DNA from: Diprion similis
Lineage: Eukaryota; Arthropoda; Insecta; Hymenoptera; Diprionidae
Reading direction: 5' to 3'
Assembly: GCF_021155765.1 (NCBI RefSeq)
Contig: NC_060109.1
Span: 3,621,001 to 3,685,000 of the forward strand
Length of the DNA stretch: 64,000 bases
The translations under genes were made by a program, and so were the position numbers. Of this stretch, positions 46,474 through 58,107 are shown in pieces. The notes under the pieces are model-generated. The model was given only the letters and a program-made list of their open reading frames with translations. It ran no database searches and was not told the origin of the DNA. Positions within the stretch are counted from its first letter, which is position 1, and each line of letters starts with the position of its first letter.

Positions 46474-46800
46474 CTGAATTGGTAAATATTGCTGTATCTT
46501 ATTGTGAAGGTCTTGTTCAAGGCCTTCGCCTTGAAAAATTGGGATCAAATAATCATTGGTATTAGCGCATATCCTACAGATTTCACCCCATGATTTATTT
46601 TGATCAATTCCAGCGGAAGCGTCAAGTGCCTCCGTTTCGGCAGTCACCGCTGGGTTTGCAGGATTTTCTGGAACCTCAGTTACTACAAAGTATTTGCTAC
46701 CTTGATTATTGTTGTGTCCTACGACATCGGCAGTCGTGGTCTGAATTATTATTGTTGGATCCTCAAATTTCGCCACCACTTCTAGATGATCAACCTCCAT
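46474..46800 (-). CDS. ZAD zinc-finger protein, first coding exon
   Basis: The 109-codon exon runs from ATG at 46800 (MEVDHLEVVAKFEDP) to QQYLPIQ before GTAAAT. After an acidic, Ala/Thr-rich N-terminal stretch it reads WGEICRICANTNDYLIPIF, the start of a ZAD domain (zinc-finger-associated domain, a C4 dimerisation module of insect C2H2 regulators). An upstream in-frame ATG at 46824 exists, but TTTGTACAG at 46806-46814 looks like an acceptor that splits it off, so I chose 46800. The joined exons make a ZAD protein; the DNA-binding fingers are most likely those at 25.7-26.7 kb on the same strand. Confidence 0.9.
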
Positions 46801-46962
46801 TCTACCTGTACAAAAACATCCCAAATTGCTTGTAAATAATTATCTTACACAGTTAATAATGATAAATTATATTACTAATTCTCCAGATATTATTATTTTG
46901 ACTGTAATATAGTTTTTTGTCAATAATTGCTATAAGTTTTAGGATATCAGTAGAATACATTA

Positions 46963-47211
46963 TTAAGTGTAATATTTTAAAAATATAAAGTTGGCAAATA
47001 CCACACCAATTAGTCTAAGGACGAAAGGATGATCATGAATATAATAGCTTATGTGCAGTTCTATTTTTAAACCATAATCAGGTACAGGTGCAAATTCATA
47101 CCAGTCGAATTCAAAATAAAGTAATTTTTTCAAGGGATTGATTCCAAGGTAATTCTCACAAATAAAATGATATTTTTCAATTGTATACAAAATTCTATAA
47201 GATTTCTTACC
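46963..47211 (-). other. Exon-like frame upstream of ZAD exon, role unclear
   Basis: On the minus strand AATTCAACAG is followed by an open frame of 82 codons with good codon variety: KYHFICENYLGINPLKKLLY, then EFDWYEFAPVPDYGLKIE and a hydrophobic end, with a stop at 46963-46965. I do not recognise the sequence. A rival reading is that AGG|GTAAGA at 47212-47205 is a splice donor that ends a 5' untranslated exon of the ZAD gene, joined to the acceptor at 46806. The sequence alone cannot decide between them. Confidence 0.3.
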
Positions 47212-47333
47212 CTGTTGAATTCAATCAATAAAAAAAAAGAGAAGTCAATATCGTTGTATTAGAAGTGAAATTATAAGCCATAAAAGTTTCATGATGTAAA
47301 TTCTTAATAGTATACACCTAAGGCCACCAAGGA

Positions 47334-48242
47334 TATGAGGGATTCTCCACGAAACCGGCCACTTTTTTTTAGACCATCTCAGATCTTCCCCATAATTGGG
47401 TATATGAAAGTACTACCGAAAGGCACTCTGCGTGATTTTTTTCAGATTTTTAAATTCATTATTTTGGAAAATGCCATTTTTTTTTCAAATTAATATATCT
47501 CGGAAACTTGAAGTAACTGAAAAAAAATGTCTTCGCATAAAAGTTGTATTTTTGTGTAAGCTTTCGAGCAGACCGCTTGAAATAATTTTCACGTTCCGGT
47601 AACGCTGATTTTTTACCAAAAAAATTGGAAATTATTTTTTTATTCAAAAAAGGCCACTTTTTTTTTGCTGAAAAAATTACAGGGTCTTTCAGTATGTCTG
47701 GCGATATCACGAAAAAATCGCCAGAGTGGCATCGCCAGAGGTTCCGGTATAAAAAAATTAATTTGTGTGGTTTCATTTTTTTACCCTAGAACCTCGATCC
47801 GAAAACCACACAAATTAATTTTTTTATACCGGAACCTCTGGCGGTGCCACTCTGGCGATTTTTTTGTGATATCGTCAGACATACTGAAAGATCCTGTAAT
47901 TTTTTCAGCAAAAAAAAAGTGACCTTTTTTGAATAAAAAAATAATTTCCAATTTTTTTGGTAAAAAATCAGCGTTACCGGAACGTGAGAATTATTTCAAG
48001 TCGTCTGCTCGAAAGCTTACACAAAAATACAACTTTTATGTGGAGACATTTTTTTTTCAGTTACTTCAAGTTTCCGAGATATATTAATTTGAAAAAAAAT
48101 GGCATTTTCCAAAATAATGAATTTAAAAATCTGAAAAAAATTACGCAGAGTGCCTTTCAGTAGTACTTTCATATACCCAATTATGGGAAAGATCTGAGAT
48201 GGTCTAAAAAAAAGTGGCCGGTTTCGTGGAGAATCCCTCATA
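47334..48242. mobile_element. Foldback element, ~440-bp arms
   Basis: TATGAGGGATTCTCCACGAA pairs with TTCGTGGAGAATCCCTCATA at the ends. Pairing goes on through CCGGCCACTTTTTTTTAGAC with its complement, CGTTCCGGTAACGCTGATTT with AAATCAGCGTTACCGGAACG, and ACCACACAAATTAATTTTTT at the turn near 47788. The arms are very similar and the loop is about 30 bases. It lies upstream of the ZAD first exon. Confidence 0.85.
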
Positions 48243-49107
48243 TACGTAATTAAAAGGTTTATATTTGATCAAACCTGATATGTAAACAAACTTCTGAGGA
48301 TTTGATAATATGAAAATGTACTAATAAAAACATTATAATAAAACGCTTGTGCCATTCCTTCGGCAGTAGTATTTCTGTAAACAACGATAAATACGTTGAA
48401 ATTGAAAATTCTGTTCGTCAATGGGGTAAAAAATTTGTTCTAAAGGTGACTTCAACTGTAATAAATAGAAATATAGAAGTTTTCTTTATCTTTTTTTCAG
48501 AGTGCGAAATGATGATTTCAGGAGATTTTAACAAATTATAACTATTTGCACACATACGATCCAAATGGGACGATACTAAGACCACGCTCAGAACTCATTG
48601 TTAGAAATCGCACTTGAATTCATTCTGTGACTATTGAAGAAAGAGAGAGGATATTAGTTACTTGCATTTAAGAATATAAGTTGGGAGTACCTGAGTGATT
48701 TGTCGGAGATCAACCAAAGTCAGTGAATATCCGTGAGAATAGCCCTCTAACGGTAATAGACATCAGTAGCATTGCTAGCAGATCCTTGCGTGTTGTGGTA
48801 TTCAGATGACAATGAAAAAATTTCGGTTGATGTACTGCTTGGAGTCTTCGAACCTTTTTTGTAAGTATTACTTAATGATCCAAACGTGATTGAAAATAAT
48901 TCCGACAGCAAATGGAAAGATCGGTGCAATATTCAGCTGCAATTTTACCATTTCTTACTCTGAAACAGACAACCAGAATTCATTTACTTTATAAAAATTA
49001 ATCAATGGGGACTTCTCCAGATATCAAAGCGTGTTTGTGAAAAAAATCTGTTTTGCTTGCTACGATTGTTGTCGTGTTTTGACTGAAAATATTCGCGGAA
49101 TACTTTT
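48243..49107. other. Unassigned; weak minus-strand exon-like signal at 48.8-48.9 kb
   Basis: On the minus strand GGTAAAATTGCAG (about 48953-48941) is followed by about 68 bases that are open in two frames (one reads NIAPIFPFAVGIIFNHVW) up to a possible GTAATA donor. A third frame starts after an early stop and stays open to 48747. No family is recognisable. I see nothing else in this stretch. Confidence 0.2.
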
Positions 49108-49238
49108 TGTGCAGCAAATTTATAGCAATAATTGTTCGGTCTTCTGATGTGCAGCAAATTTATAGCAATAATTGTTCGGTCTTCTGATGTGCAGCAAATT
49201 TATAGCAATAATTGTTCGGTCTTCTGATGTGCAGCAAG
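49108..49238 (+). repeat. Tandem repeat, 40-bp unit, 3.2 copies
   Basis: The unit begins TGTGCAGCAAATTTATAGCA and ends with TTGTTCGGTCTTCTGA. Copies at 49108, 49148 and 49188 are identical by eye; a fourth starts at 49228 and breaks off after GCAGCAA. The lack of differences points to recent expansion. Confidence 0.9.
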
Positions 49239-50056
49239 ATTCGCTGGCATTTAGCAGATATTTTGTCAACAGCTTCGTTCAGAATGATTTGCTTGAATTT
49301 TGATAGTAATTGAAAACACACATTGTTCTAATCTTGCTGGCAATATTTTGCAACCATAACTGTCTTTTTGCTGCAAGGTTTGCATGCCTGATAATATCCA
49401 AGTTTTGCACATTGGCATAGAGCCATTGCAATTGGGTTATGCTATTCACAATAAAAACTAATTTGCAAGGTAGAAAGAAACCTCTGACCTCATGGAACTG
49501 TTTATAGCGGAGATATTTCATTTGACAAAAGTCCAGTATTCCTCAACCATAGGTTAGAAAAAACTGAAACAACTCACCAGCAAACACTGCATCCACAGCT
49601 ATGAAACAGAAAATTCATTTGAAAATCGGTGAAAGTAAGGATCGGTGAGCGTTTAAATGCGTCTGAAATATGTACTGGTATAGACATGCCGATTTCACAG
49701 CATTCTGCTGAAATGCTTTGATAAGGTACAGTATGTAAACATTTAAGTGAACTCACATTTTTCATACATGCTATACATTAAGCTCGATGGTGACAAAGAT
49801 CAATTCTGCTTAAGGTTTTTTTAAAAACCAATGTCCGAAGAAATATTACGCCTAACACAGACGAAATATAAAATATTACAATTACATTATAATTCCAAAT
49901 TATACAAAACTGTCAACACCGTACTAACCACAAGTATTACCGGTGATGTAGTTACAGCTAGCTTCGGTCATGGAGTAAATGACATACCTTCAAACACGCG
50001 TTGACTGAGGATTATGTACGACTTTTGTAAGTTCATGGTTCAGTCGTTATGATTAA
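49239..50056. other. Unassigned sequence with open minus-strand frames
   Basis: Frames at 49279-49521 and 49574-49765 on the minus strand have mixed composition (for example IPVHISDAFKRSPILTFTDF). No family, start context or consistent splice chain is visible. They could be remnants of a gene or chance. Confidence 0.25.
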
Positions 50057-50192
50057 GAGTGCGTTCCAAAACTGGCTGGCAGCGCTGAAAACTCCCTAGG
50101 ACAGAGACAGAGCTAGTCACGAATTCAGCAGTGCAAAAGAGATAAGAGATTGTTGATAGCACTGAGAGCTAATTTCGGAACGCATCCTAAAT
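50057..50192. mobile_element. Small MITE, ~135 bp, ~30-bp inverted ends
   Basis: AGTGCGTTCCAAAACTGGCT on the left pairs, with a few changes, with AGCTAATTTCGGAACGCATC on the right. GCAGCGCT and AGCACTGAG extend the match. There is no coding content. Confidence 0.6.
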
Positions 50193-50220
50193 CAAATTTG
50201 GCTTGAGAATTCACGTGTTG

Positions 50221-50676
50221 TTAGCCCCTTGTAGTTGCAATTTGCGATCGAATTCAGTTCTGTTTGTACGGAATCGTTTGTAGGTCGTTTTTAGGTGATT
50301 GTAAGTGATTTCGTGTCATTTTTAACTTAATAATTCAGTCGTTATTGATCAAACAAATTCATCTCGAGAGGTCGAGTGACGTCAGCCACTCCACTAGCAT
50401 TTCACAATCGAATTTAGTGCTTCCTATGTGGCATCATTTGTAGGTCATTTGCAGGTAATTTTAAGCTATTTCCCGATGCTTGTAAGTCAATAGTACAGTC
50501 GCTATCAAGGCACGATAGGCAGGGTCGACCTCACTCAAACTCCCTAGACGAATTTGTTTATTAATAAATATTGAAGTATTGATTTACAAACGACGGGAAA
50601 CGACTAAAAAACTTACGAACGACTTACAAATGAATAAAAAAAGATTCAACTCATTCGGTTGTTGATGAGGGGCTAA
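50221..50676. mobile_element. Non-autonomous element with TTAGCCCCT inverted ends
   Basis: The element starts TTAGCCCCT and ends AGGGGCTAA. Inside are two direct sub-repeats of about 110 bp (from CGATCGAATTCAGT near 50246 and CAATCGAATTTAGT near 50406), each followed by a TTTGTAGGTC block. A second copy, in the opposite orientation, begins at 63755 and runs to the window end, sharing CATTAACAACCGAATGAGTT and the GTGATCGAATTCAGTTCTG part. Two copies make this a real dispersed family. Confidence 0.75.
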
Positions 50677-52535
50677 GTACATAGAGCTTTGTAACGATCC
50701 AGGTGGAGCGTCTACAATAAATTTATATTATTTTCATAGGTGCTCTATTCGAAATTATTCACTATTATTACCATCACTTTACAAATTCAAGAGGAGATTC
50801 TTTCGCTTGATCGACTTTTCACGGTAATAGATTATGCGGTACTGAACTGAGGAATTCTGGACGGCCTCGCTTTTTGTATAGTGCAATACACGAATTCTTG
50901 GTGCTCCCGAAATAGTGTGAGTGTATCTGGAATATTGCAATGTCTTCTTTGTGTGTATTTTTTATAATGAAATCTGGGTCTGAATATTAATTAGCTATTT
51001 GGAAGTTGGTAGAGTTTGAAGTTGCTTTGTCTTCTTTTTTTTTAATCCTCTTATTATTTTTTGAGGATGAATATTTGTTTTTTTTTAAAGATCGCGCGAC
51101 GGCAAAAGCGATCGCTGTTGAGAAGCTTCTACGATCTTGTATCAACGTCCAGAGTGTTTTTCATATACTCGATGCTTCTATAAGCTTCTATGAGCTTGAC
51201 TGTCATATTGATTTGCTAGAACATTGCAGATTTCTTTGGCATATTTTCTATTCGAAGTGCCATGTGTTACATGGCACAAGATCTATGCTCCTGGACAATT
51301 TCGGTTGAAAGATTTATTACATTGAGTTACCAGCGATAATTTTTGGGGATAGTTGCGTGGCGATTAGTTCGCACCAAGTTTGACCTAATTCGTATCTCAG
51401 TTGTTACCTTATATGGTCTGCTTCGCGTATCCCGGTTAACTTCTAGCTTGCTGCCAAAGCTTGCCTTGCTATGCTTTATAATAATTAATAATTTGATATC
51501 GGATATTTTCGCTGGTGAATGGCTTTATATAAATTTCATGTCATTACCGTAGTCAGGAGATTCTCATAATTAGATAATTTTATGGTTGAACAATTGGATA
51601 ATATAATAATTGTATTGCTTGGATAATTTTACGAAAGACGGTACAGGTGTGCAAGACTCAACATGTGTTCAGGGTGTGTTGAGTACAATTGTCTATGGTA
51701 ATATTTTACGGGGCTGTTTCGCCTTCAAGATTTATTATTAATATTTAAGATTTGATATTAAAGGTAGTGTAATATTGGACAATTAGCTTTTTCATCTAAG
51801 ATAGAAAATATATTTGTCAAGGCTTCGCAACGTTGCTATTGCTGCGTACAATTTCTAGGAATTTGGCCTTCACAACACAGCGTTGCTTGACGGTAGTACA
51901 GCTTGACTTGAACTAGATTCACCTGCAGCAAGCTTATAATATTACATAGAATCGATTTTGTTTTTATCAATTTAAACTATGCTTAGGTTGTCTATTTATA
52001 TGGAAATAAGCTTGACAATATTCCGATAAATACTTAGATATCATGATAATCACAAAATAATAATAATACTACGGGTAACAGTTTTTGAAGGTATTAATAT
52101 TTGAATATCATCATATAAGTATAAAGATAATCTAGTTTAAACGAGCGAACAATATTTCTGTTATAGGTGATTCCAGGTATTAAAATATGAGTAAACAATA
52201 CTTGATTATTAGTATTCTAGTTTTATAATACAGAAAGAAACATCAATGGGTATATATGTGTGTTGGATATAGTTAAAATACTCTCGAGTAAAATACTCTT
52301 GACAGAGCTACTCCATGTAAGATGGGGTTGCATATGATGCGGCGTTAGTGTATGCTCTCCCAGAAAACCTCCTCTAGGGATTTTCAGAGGATTTGAACAC
52401 TCACGAAATACAAATCATCTAAGGTCCCCAGTACTACGTACAGCGATGATTGGGAGTATTTCAATTTTCTGATTTATTCGGAGATTTATTTTCATTTTCA
52501 TTCGTGGATGTGTATTCTCTTAGTAATACAAGCTG
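50677..52535. other. Intergenic, nothing recognised
   Basis: AT-rich sequence. Open frames at 51006-51308 and 51343-51552 (+) have no motif and no splice context. Confidence 0.4.
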
Positions 52536-52752
52536 GAGATGGGCGGAGCGCGGCGACAATACGGAGTAGCGCCCGAGAAGGTGTCAGCAGCGAGAGCGAG
52601 GAAGTGCCGATACTTAATTCGTAAACAAATAATAATAACTAATCTAGACGAACAAAAGGGCAATTTTTGTGGCGGCAAATCCAGATGAAATGCTGCCCAC
52701 GGATTGGTATCACGCTGGCTGGTCCGTGGGTTCAGTATGTATTCGAGGCTTT
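52536..52752. other. GC-richer patch beside a foldback
   Basis: This patch has higher GC and more CpG than its flanks. On the plus strand a frame reads ANPDEMLPTDWYHAGWSVGS before running into the foldback at 52753. It could be a gene or element fragment interrupted by that insertion, or an old promoter. I do not recognise it. Confidence 0.25.
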
Positions 52753-53658
52753 CCATGCGGTTTCGAACGGTCAAAAAGTTGTCCACTCTAGAAAAAATCG
52801 AAATTTCGTTAAGTTATTTAATTATATGAAAAAGCGTGGTGTACATGTTTGCAAAATTTTTGCATCGCTTTTTTTCGAGTTTGTGAAAATATCAAAATTT
52901 TCTAAGTACCTTTTAATCTTGAAAGCATGCGATTGAACAGAAAAATTTTTGAGAAAAAAATTTGCAGTTTTACATACACTTGTGAAATTTTTATTTTTTT
53001 TGTAATGTTTCGAGTTGAGGAAGTGACCATTTTTGTCAAAAATATACGGACATAATTATTTTCGATCGGTATGTCAGTTTCGATGTGTCTGAAAAAATTC
53101 CAGAAAATACTGTAGTGTGTACAATAGACACGTATTTTTTTTAGATGGCTCGATTAGTTATTCCAAACCATGATTATGATTTTCCGTAATAATTGATTAT
53201 TTAGGGAAAAAATCATAATAATAAAACAAAGCATAGTTTTGGAACAACTAATCGAGCCTTCTAAAAAAATACGTGTCTATTGTACACACTTGAGAGTATT
53301 TTCTGGATTCTTTTTAGATGAATCAAAACTGATATACCGACAGAAAGAAGTTAATTTCATATATTTTTGATGAAAATGGTCATTTTTTCAACTCCAAATA
53401 TTACAACAAAAAATTTTTCACCAAGTTTTTGTAAAACTGCAGCTGCAACTCTTTTGTCTAAAACATTTTTTTGTTTAATCGTTTGCTTTCAAGATATAAC
53501 GGTACTTGGAAAATTTTGAAATTTTGAAAAACTCAAAAAATTGTGATCCAAAAATTTTGAAAAAATTCGAAGTACTCTTTTTCATACAATCAGATAATTT
53601 GAAATTATCGAAAATTTTTTGAGAGTGGACAACTTTTTAAGCCTTCAAAACCGCACGA
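52753..53658. mobile_element. Foldback element, ~420-bp arms
   Basis: AAAAAGTTGTCCACTCT (52770) pairs with AGAGTGGACAACTTTTT (about 53623). CATGCGGTTTCGAA and CAAAACCGCACG mark the ends. Inner pairs include ACACGTATTTTTTTTAGA with TTCTAAAAAAATACGTGT, and ATAATCATGGTTTG-like parts around the turn near 53197. The arms are about 85 percent alike by eye, so the element is older than those at 40.3 or 47.3 kb. Confidence 0.75.
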
Positions 53659-54587
53659 AATGCTTCATTTATACCTTTTTCATGAGCGACTAAAGATCAT
53701 GCAACAATATAACTGCGGGACTGGGTCTTGCAAGCAATGAAATACAGTTTTCTCTTTGAGATTACGAATCATTAGAAAGAGGCGATTCCATTCAATGGAA
53801 TAATGATATGTAAATATAGAGAACTGGAGAAAACAATCATATTTTATTATACACGGCAAAAAAAATTTTTGCACTCGGTATTAGAAACAAGGTAACGAGA
53901 TAAACACTTATTCATTTTACGTTGAAATACGCCGTTCGAGCTGAAAGTTTGCCACAAAGTTTGCATTTAAATTTAATAAAAAAGAGGGGAATGCTGTTTT
54001 AGTGACTCGTAAGTTCCAAATTTACAGGATTTTCAAGATAATGCTAATTTATCACAATTAAAATCTTACAATTAGTACAAATATTTTACTTCACTCGAGA
54101 AATTGAAGGCACTACGAACTGCGACACAGTACGAGTACAGTTCGCAACGGCAGGAGGAGATCCTTTATGGGGGCACACCCAAGTAAAATATTATAAGAAT
54201 CGATTTTCTTTTTATTCGCGTTTCCGAAAGTTCGAAGTATAAAGAATATGTGTGTCAATTGCATGATGATATTCGAAGAATTGTCGAAATTGCCGCCGGT
54301 TCTTCGAACTTTAAACTCGATTAACTCGCTCGAAACTGACACGACCACATTTTATCAAATTTAGATACAATGTTTTAGTAAATTTTGTCTCGTTCGCTGC
54401 GTATGGTTTTTTTTTTTTTAAATTCAATTAATAATTTTTTTATAGTACAAAAAGGTGTTCAATTTAGGCCTGAAAACGAACTCTAAAGTCAAAACATTCA
54501 CCGTTTCGTTAATTAAAAAAAAAACCCTATGCAGCAAACGGCTCAATATATTATATTTTAAGATTCCGTTGAAATTTTTTTTTTCAG

Positions 54588-54794
54588 ATTTTTTTCAACC
54601 GCCTGTCCGAAATCCTAGGCATCGCAAACCGTGTCATGTTACATGTTTCACGCTGGCCACTCTATCAACGCCACGAGTGTATAAGAAACGGATGGAATCG
54701 ATTCAGCAGTTTTTTAGATAAAAATTCTCGAAATTCGCCTACTTTTTTACCCGTCTATTACGACTTATCGGTCAAGGCGCTTCTAGCAGAGTGA
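54588..54794 (+). other. Exon-like frame, 68 codons, unidentified
   Basis: A long T run and TTTTTTTTCAG end at 54587. The frame then reads FFNRLSEILGIANRVMLHVS, RWPLYQRHECIRNGWNRF and FLPVYYDLSVKALLAE before TGA at 54792-54794. A second frame in the same bases is also open. Composition is protein-like and richer in GC than the flanks. I do not recognise a family, and I see no upstream partner exon. Confidence 0.25.
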
Positions 54795-55340
54795 GAACGA
54801 TGTAGACACTGTGCTTCGGAACTTCGTCATATACGAACCTCGTTGTTACCATGTAATAAGCGCTTATTTGACTCTCGTTGTAGATAATTTTTTTTTAGCT
54901 ACTTTACTCTGATGGGAAGTGTCACCATTAGGTACCTGTCACAAATTTACTTTCATTTTCTAACTAACTTCCTAATGGATTTTTCCTATTAGTATGGAAT
55001 CTGAACCAACGAGGAAGATTCATATATGTAAATAGTATTTTGGACCTTCTTATTCACCCTTTTAACCATGCCTACCAGACTTAGGGTAGTAAGATAGTTA
55101 CGCCCACTTCGACTCCTGCAAAGGATGCGCTATGAATTTCCATCTTTGTCGTACCCATTGGAATACGAGTAAGGTTGTTTACACTAACTTATTATAACAA
55201 TGAGATGTCGTTTGCCAAGAACATAGATCCCTTGAGGGGTGAAGGTTCCATTGCTGCACATGCGCGGCAGTTTCTACATATTCGAATATATTTCACTAAC
55301 AAGGAGACTGCAAAGGTGTGTGTTATTTAAATCACAGTAT

Positions 55341-58107
55341 GGTTGTCTGTGTAATCAGTACCCAGTACAAGAACTCATATGACCAATTCATAACACGCAC
55401 TACTTACAATTAGTTATTATTGAGAAAAATAATTTTTTTCTCTCATTACTATATGGTATTTTATTATGATCAATTTTTTTACCGCACTTTTTTAAGTTAT
55501 TGAAGGAAAAATTCAATTATTGATTACTTTTTAATGAACAAAATTTAAAAAAGACAAAGACCTTTTAATAGAACACATATGAAATACAAAGTTATTACTA
55601 TTTGTTTTTAAAAAAAAAAAAAATACATTATTACATTTAATGAACATATACGATATAATCCTTATAGCATTAGAAATTATTGATTTAATCATTCACTTTT
55701 TGCAATACAAGAACCTGGATGATAGTTATCATAAAAACAAGAAAAACACCAATTGTGTCGACGACATGCACAACAAATGGATTTTTAACAAGAGCAAAGT
55801 GTCTTTAGGATTTCTTCGGGAAAACAGACTTCATTTACATTAATAAATATTTGTCGATGTTCAGATAGTTTTAACGTATACTTGATCATTTTGGAAAAAA
55901 TTGGAGAAGTGAGCTGATGATGAACGATTGATTGAATTTTAATACTATCCTTGCTTCAATCAATTGCAAACAATTTTGTATTTTTTCTAATTAAATTTTT
56001 ATCTTCTGTGTAAGAGTAAACATCACAAGGTTGTGGACCAGTGTGATACAAAAAAAAATATGGTTTCGCGCAAACAGGCTTAAAAGTTTCATTTAGATAT
56101 AAGAATAAGTGTATTAAAGTTTGAGCTCTTCATATTAATACATAAGATGCTCCACATCGCACTTTTCGGTTTTCCATAAGAATAACATGGTAAAATTTGT
56201 TTTTTCTTCTTCTGATTTTTGTTACTCGCTAACCAAAGGCCGTACACTAATTATGTTCGTATATTCTAGCAAAGAACTGAACGCTCAATAAAAAACATCA
56301 ATTATGTTTTTTCGCTTAACCGATTGATTCAAAAGTTATTCAAGGTCACAGTTCAACTTACCATCAATTTGGCCGATTTTTGGGTGTTATAGCGGAACAC
56401 TAGTTTTATTAAAAAAATGTGCCCGAAATTTCGTGCGAAAAATAAGTTTAACCTTTAAGAGTTGTTGACCAATAATTTTTTTTTTTCAATAACAAAATAA
56501 AATAGAACGGTTTATTAAAATTTTCAGTCGAAGGAATCTTTGAATTGGGGTTTTCGTTTATTAAAAAAATCTCATCAATTATAATATCATGATACATTTT
56601 TATTCGATTCCATTTTTATTTTGAATACATATTTAACTTTTATGCCTCAGATATTGGTATTTCATGAATTATAACAATTTTCTCACAAAAGATGAACAAC
56701 AGCTGCAGTATTTATTACAAGTTGTTCGCAAGCATCGAAAACGCATTACAAGCTTAACTTATACTCCCGTTACCGAGGAAATGAGCGATACGATAAAATG
56801 CTGACATATTCTTCCCATATATTAAATATCCTTTACATTTTTCAAAAATATTATTAGGCATTAAGTTGTAAATATAAAGAAAATAAACAAATTTATTCTG
56901 CGAAAATCAATATAAGAAGTAAAAAAATATTTTGCCTCTAAATTTGACAGACAAAAACCTCCCACTCGATACCTAAATCCTATTAAAAATTTTATTAAAC
57001 TGTTCCGTTCACAATAACTCTTGAAGGTGAAATTATTGTGGTATGTCAATTAAGTCAGGAAATACCAATATCTCAGGCATAAAAGTTAAATATGTATTCA
57101 TAATACGAATGGAATCGAATGAAAATGTATCATGATATTATAATTGATAAGATTTTTTTAATAAACAAAAAACCCAATTCAAAGATACCTTTTACTGAAA
57201 ATTTTAATAAACTGTTCTATTTTCTTTTGCTATTGAAAAAAAAGTTATTGGTGGACAACTCTTCAAGGTTAAATTTATGTTTCACGTGAAATTTCGGGCA
57301 CATTTTTTGAACCCAAAAATCGCCCACATTGATGGTAAGTTGAACTTTAACCTTGAATAACTTTTGAACCAATCGGTTTAGCGAAAAATCATAACAGACG
57401 TTTTTTGTAGAGCGTTCAATTTTCGGCAAGAATATACAAAACATATATCCTGTATGACCTCTGGTTAGCGAGTTACGAAAATCAGAAGAATCAAAAACAA
57501 ATCTTACCGTGTTGTTCTTATGGAAAATCAAAAAGTGCGATGCGGAACCTCTTAGTATTAATATGAAGAGCTCAAATTTTAGCAGACTTATTTTTATATC
57601 TGAATGAAACTTTGAAGCCTGTTTGCGCTAGATAAAATAGTTTTTTTTTTTTTTGCATCACCTTATTGTGGACCTTTCCCCCAGGACCCTATTTCGATTG
57701 TGTAAATATTTTTCTATAGAGACATGACTTAACGGAAATACAATCAGGTCAAACAAATAAACTCCAAATAGAATTTTTCGAACAAAGAAATTTGTTTTTT
57801 TTATAATTTCTACACATTACTTTGATTATTTCAAATTTTTTTTAAATAATAACTGTTTATGAAATTCAAATCTCTATGTTCTGGGAATTTCGAATTCTAT
57901 GTTTTTATGATTGTCGGTTATAAATTATTCAATTTGTTGATCAACATGGGAAAAATTAAAAAAAAATGGATCATATCAAAATATCATATAGTAATAAAAG
58001 AAAAAAAAATTTAACTTAAAATTTTTTTTCCTAATAATGACTCAGTAGTGCGCGATATGGCTTGGTCATATGAGTTCTTTTACTGAATACTGATTACACA
58101 CATAACC
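55341..58107. mobile_element. Giant foldback element, arms >1.2 kb
   Basis: TGTGTAATCAGTACCCAGTA at the left end pairs with TACTGAATACTGATTACACA at the right. Further pairs show the fold along the whole length: AAGAACTCATATGACC with GGTCATATGAGTTCTT, CGCGCAAACAGGCTTAAAA with TTGAAGCCTGTTTGCGC, AACCGATTGATTCAAAAGTT with AACTTTTGAACCAATCGGTT, and TATGCCTCAGATATTGGTAT with ATACCAATATCTCAGGCATA. The unpaired centre is about 56680-57040. No transposase is seen. The inner arm (about 56160-56400 and 57340-57600) is related to the element at 59.05 kb. Confidence 0.8.

Noticed and set aside
47459..48241. Several 60-105 codon frames inside the 47.3-kb foldback
   Set aside because: Low-complexity Phe/Lys frames of AT-rich repeat arms.
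49108..49238. CRISPR-like array
   Set aside because: The repeats are directly tandem with no spacers, in a eukaryotic context; it is a minisatellite.
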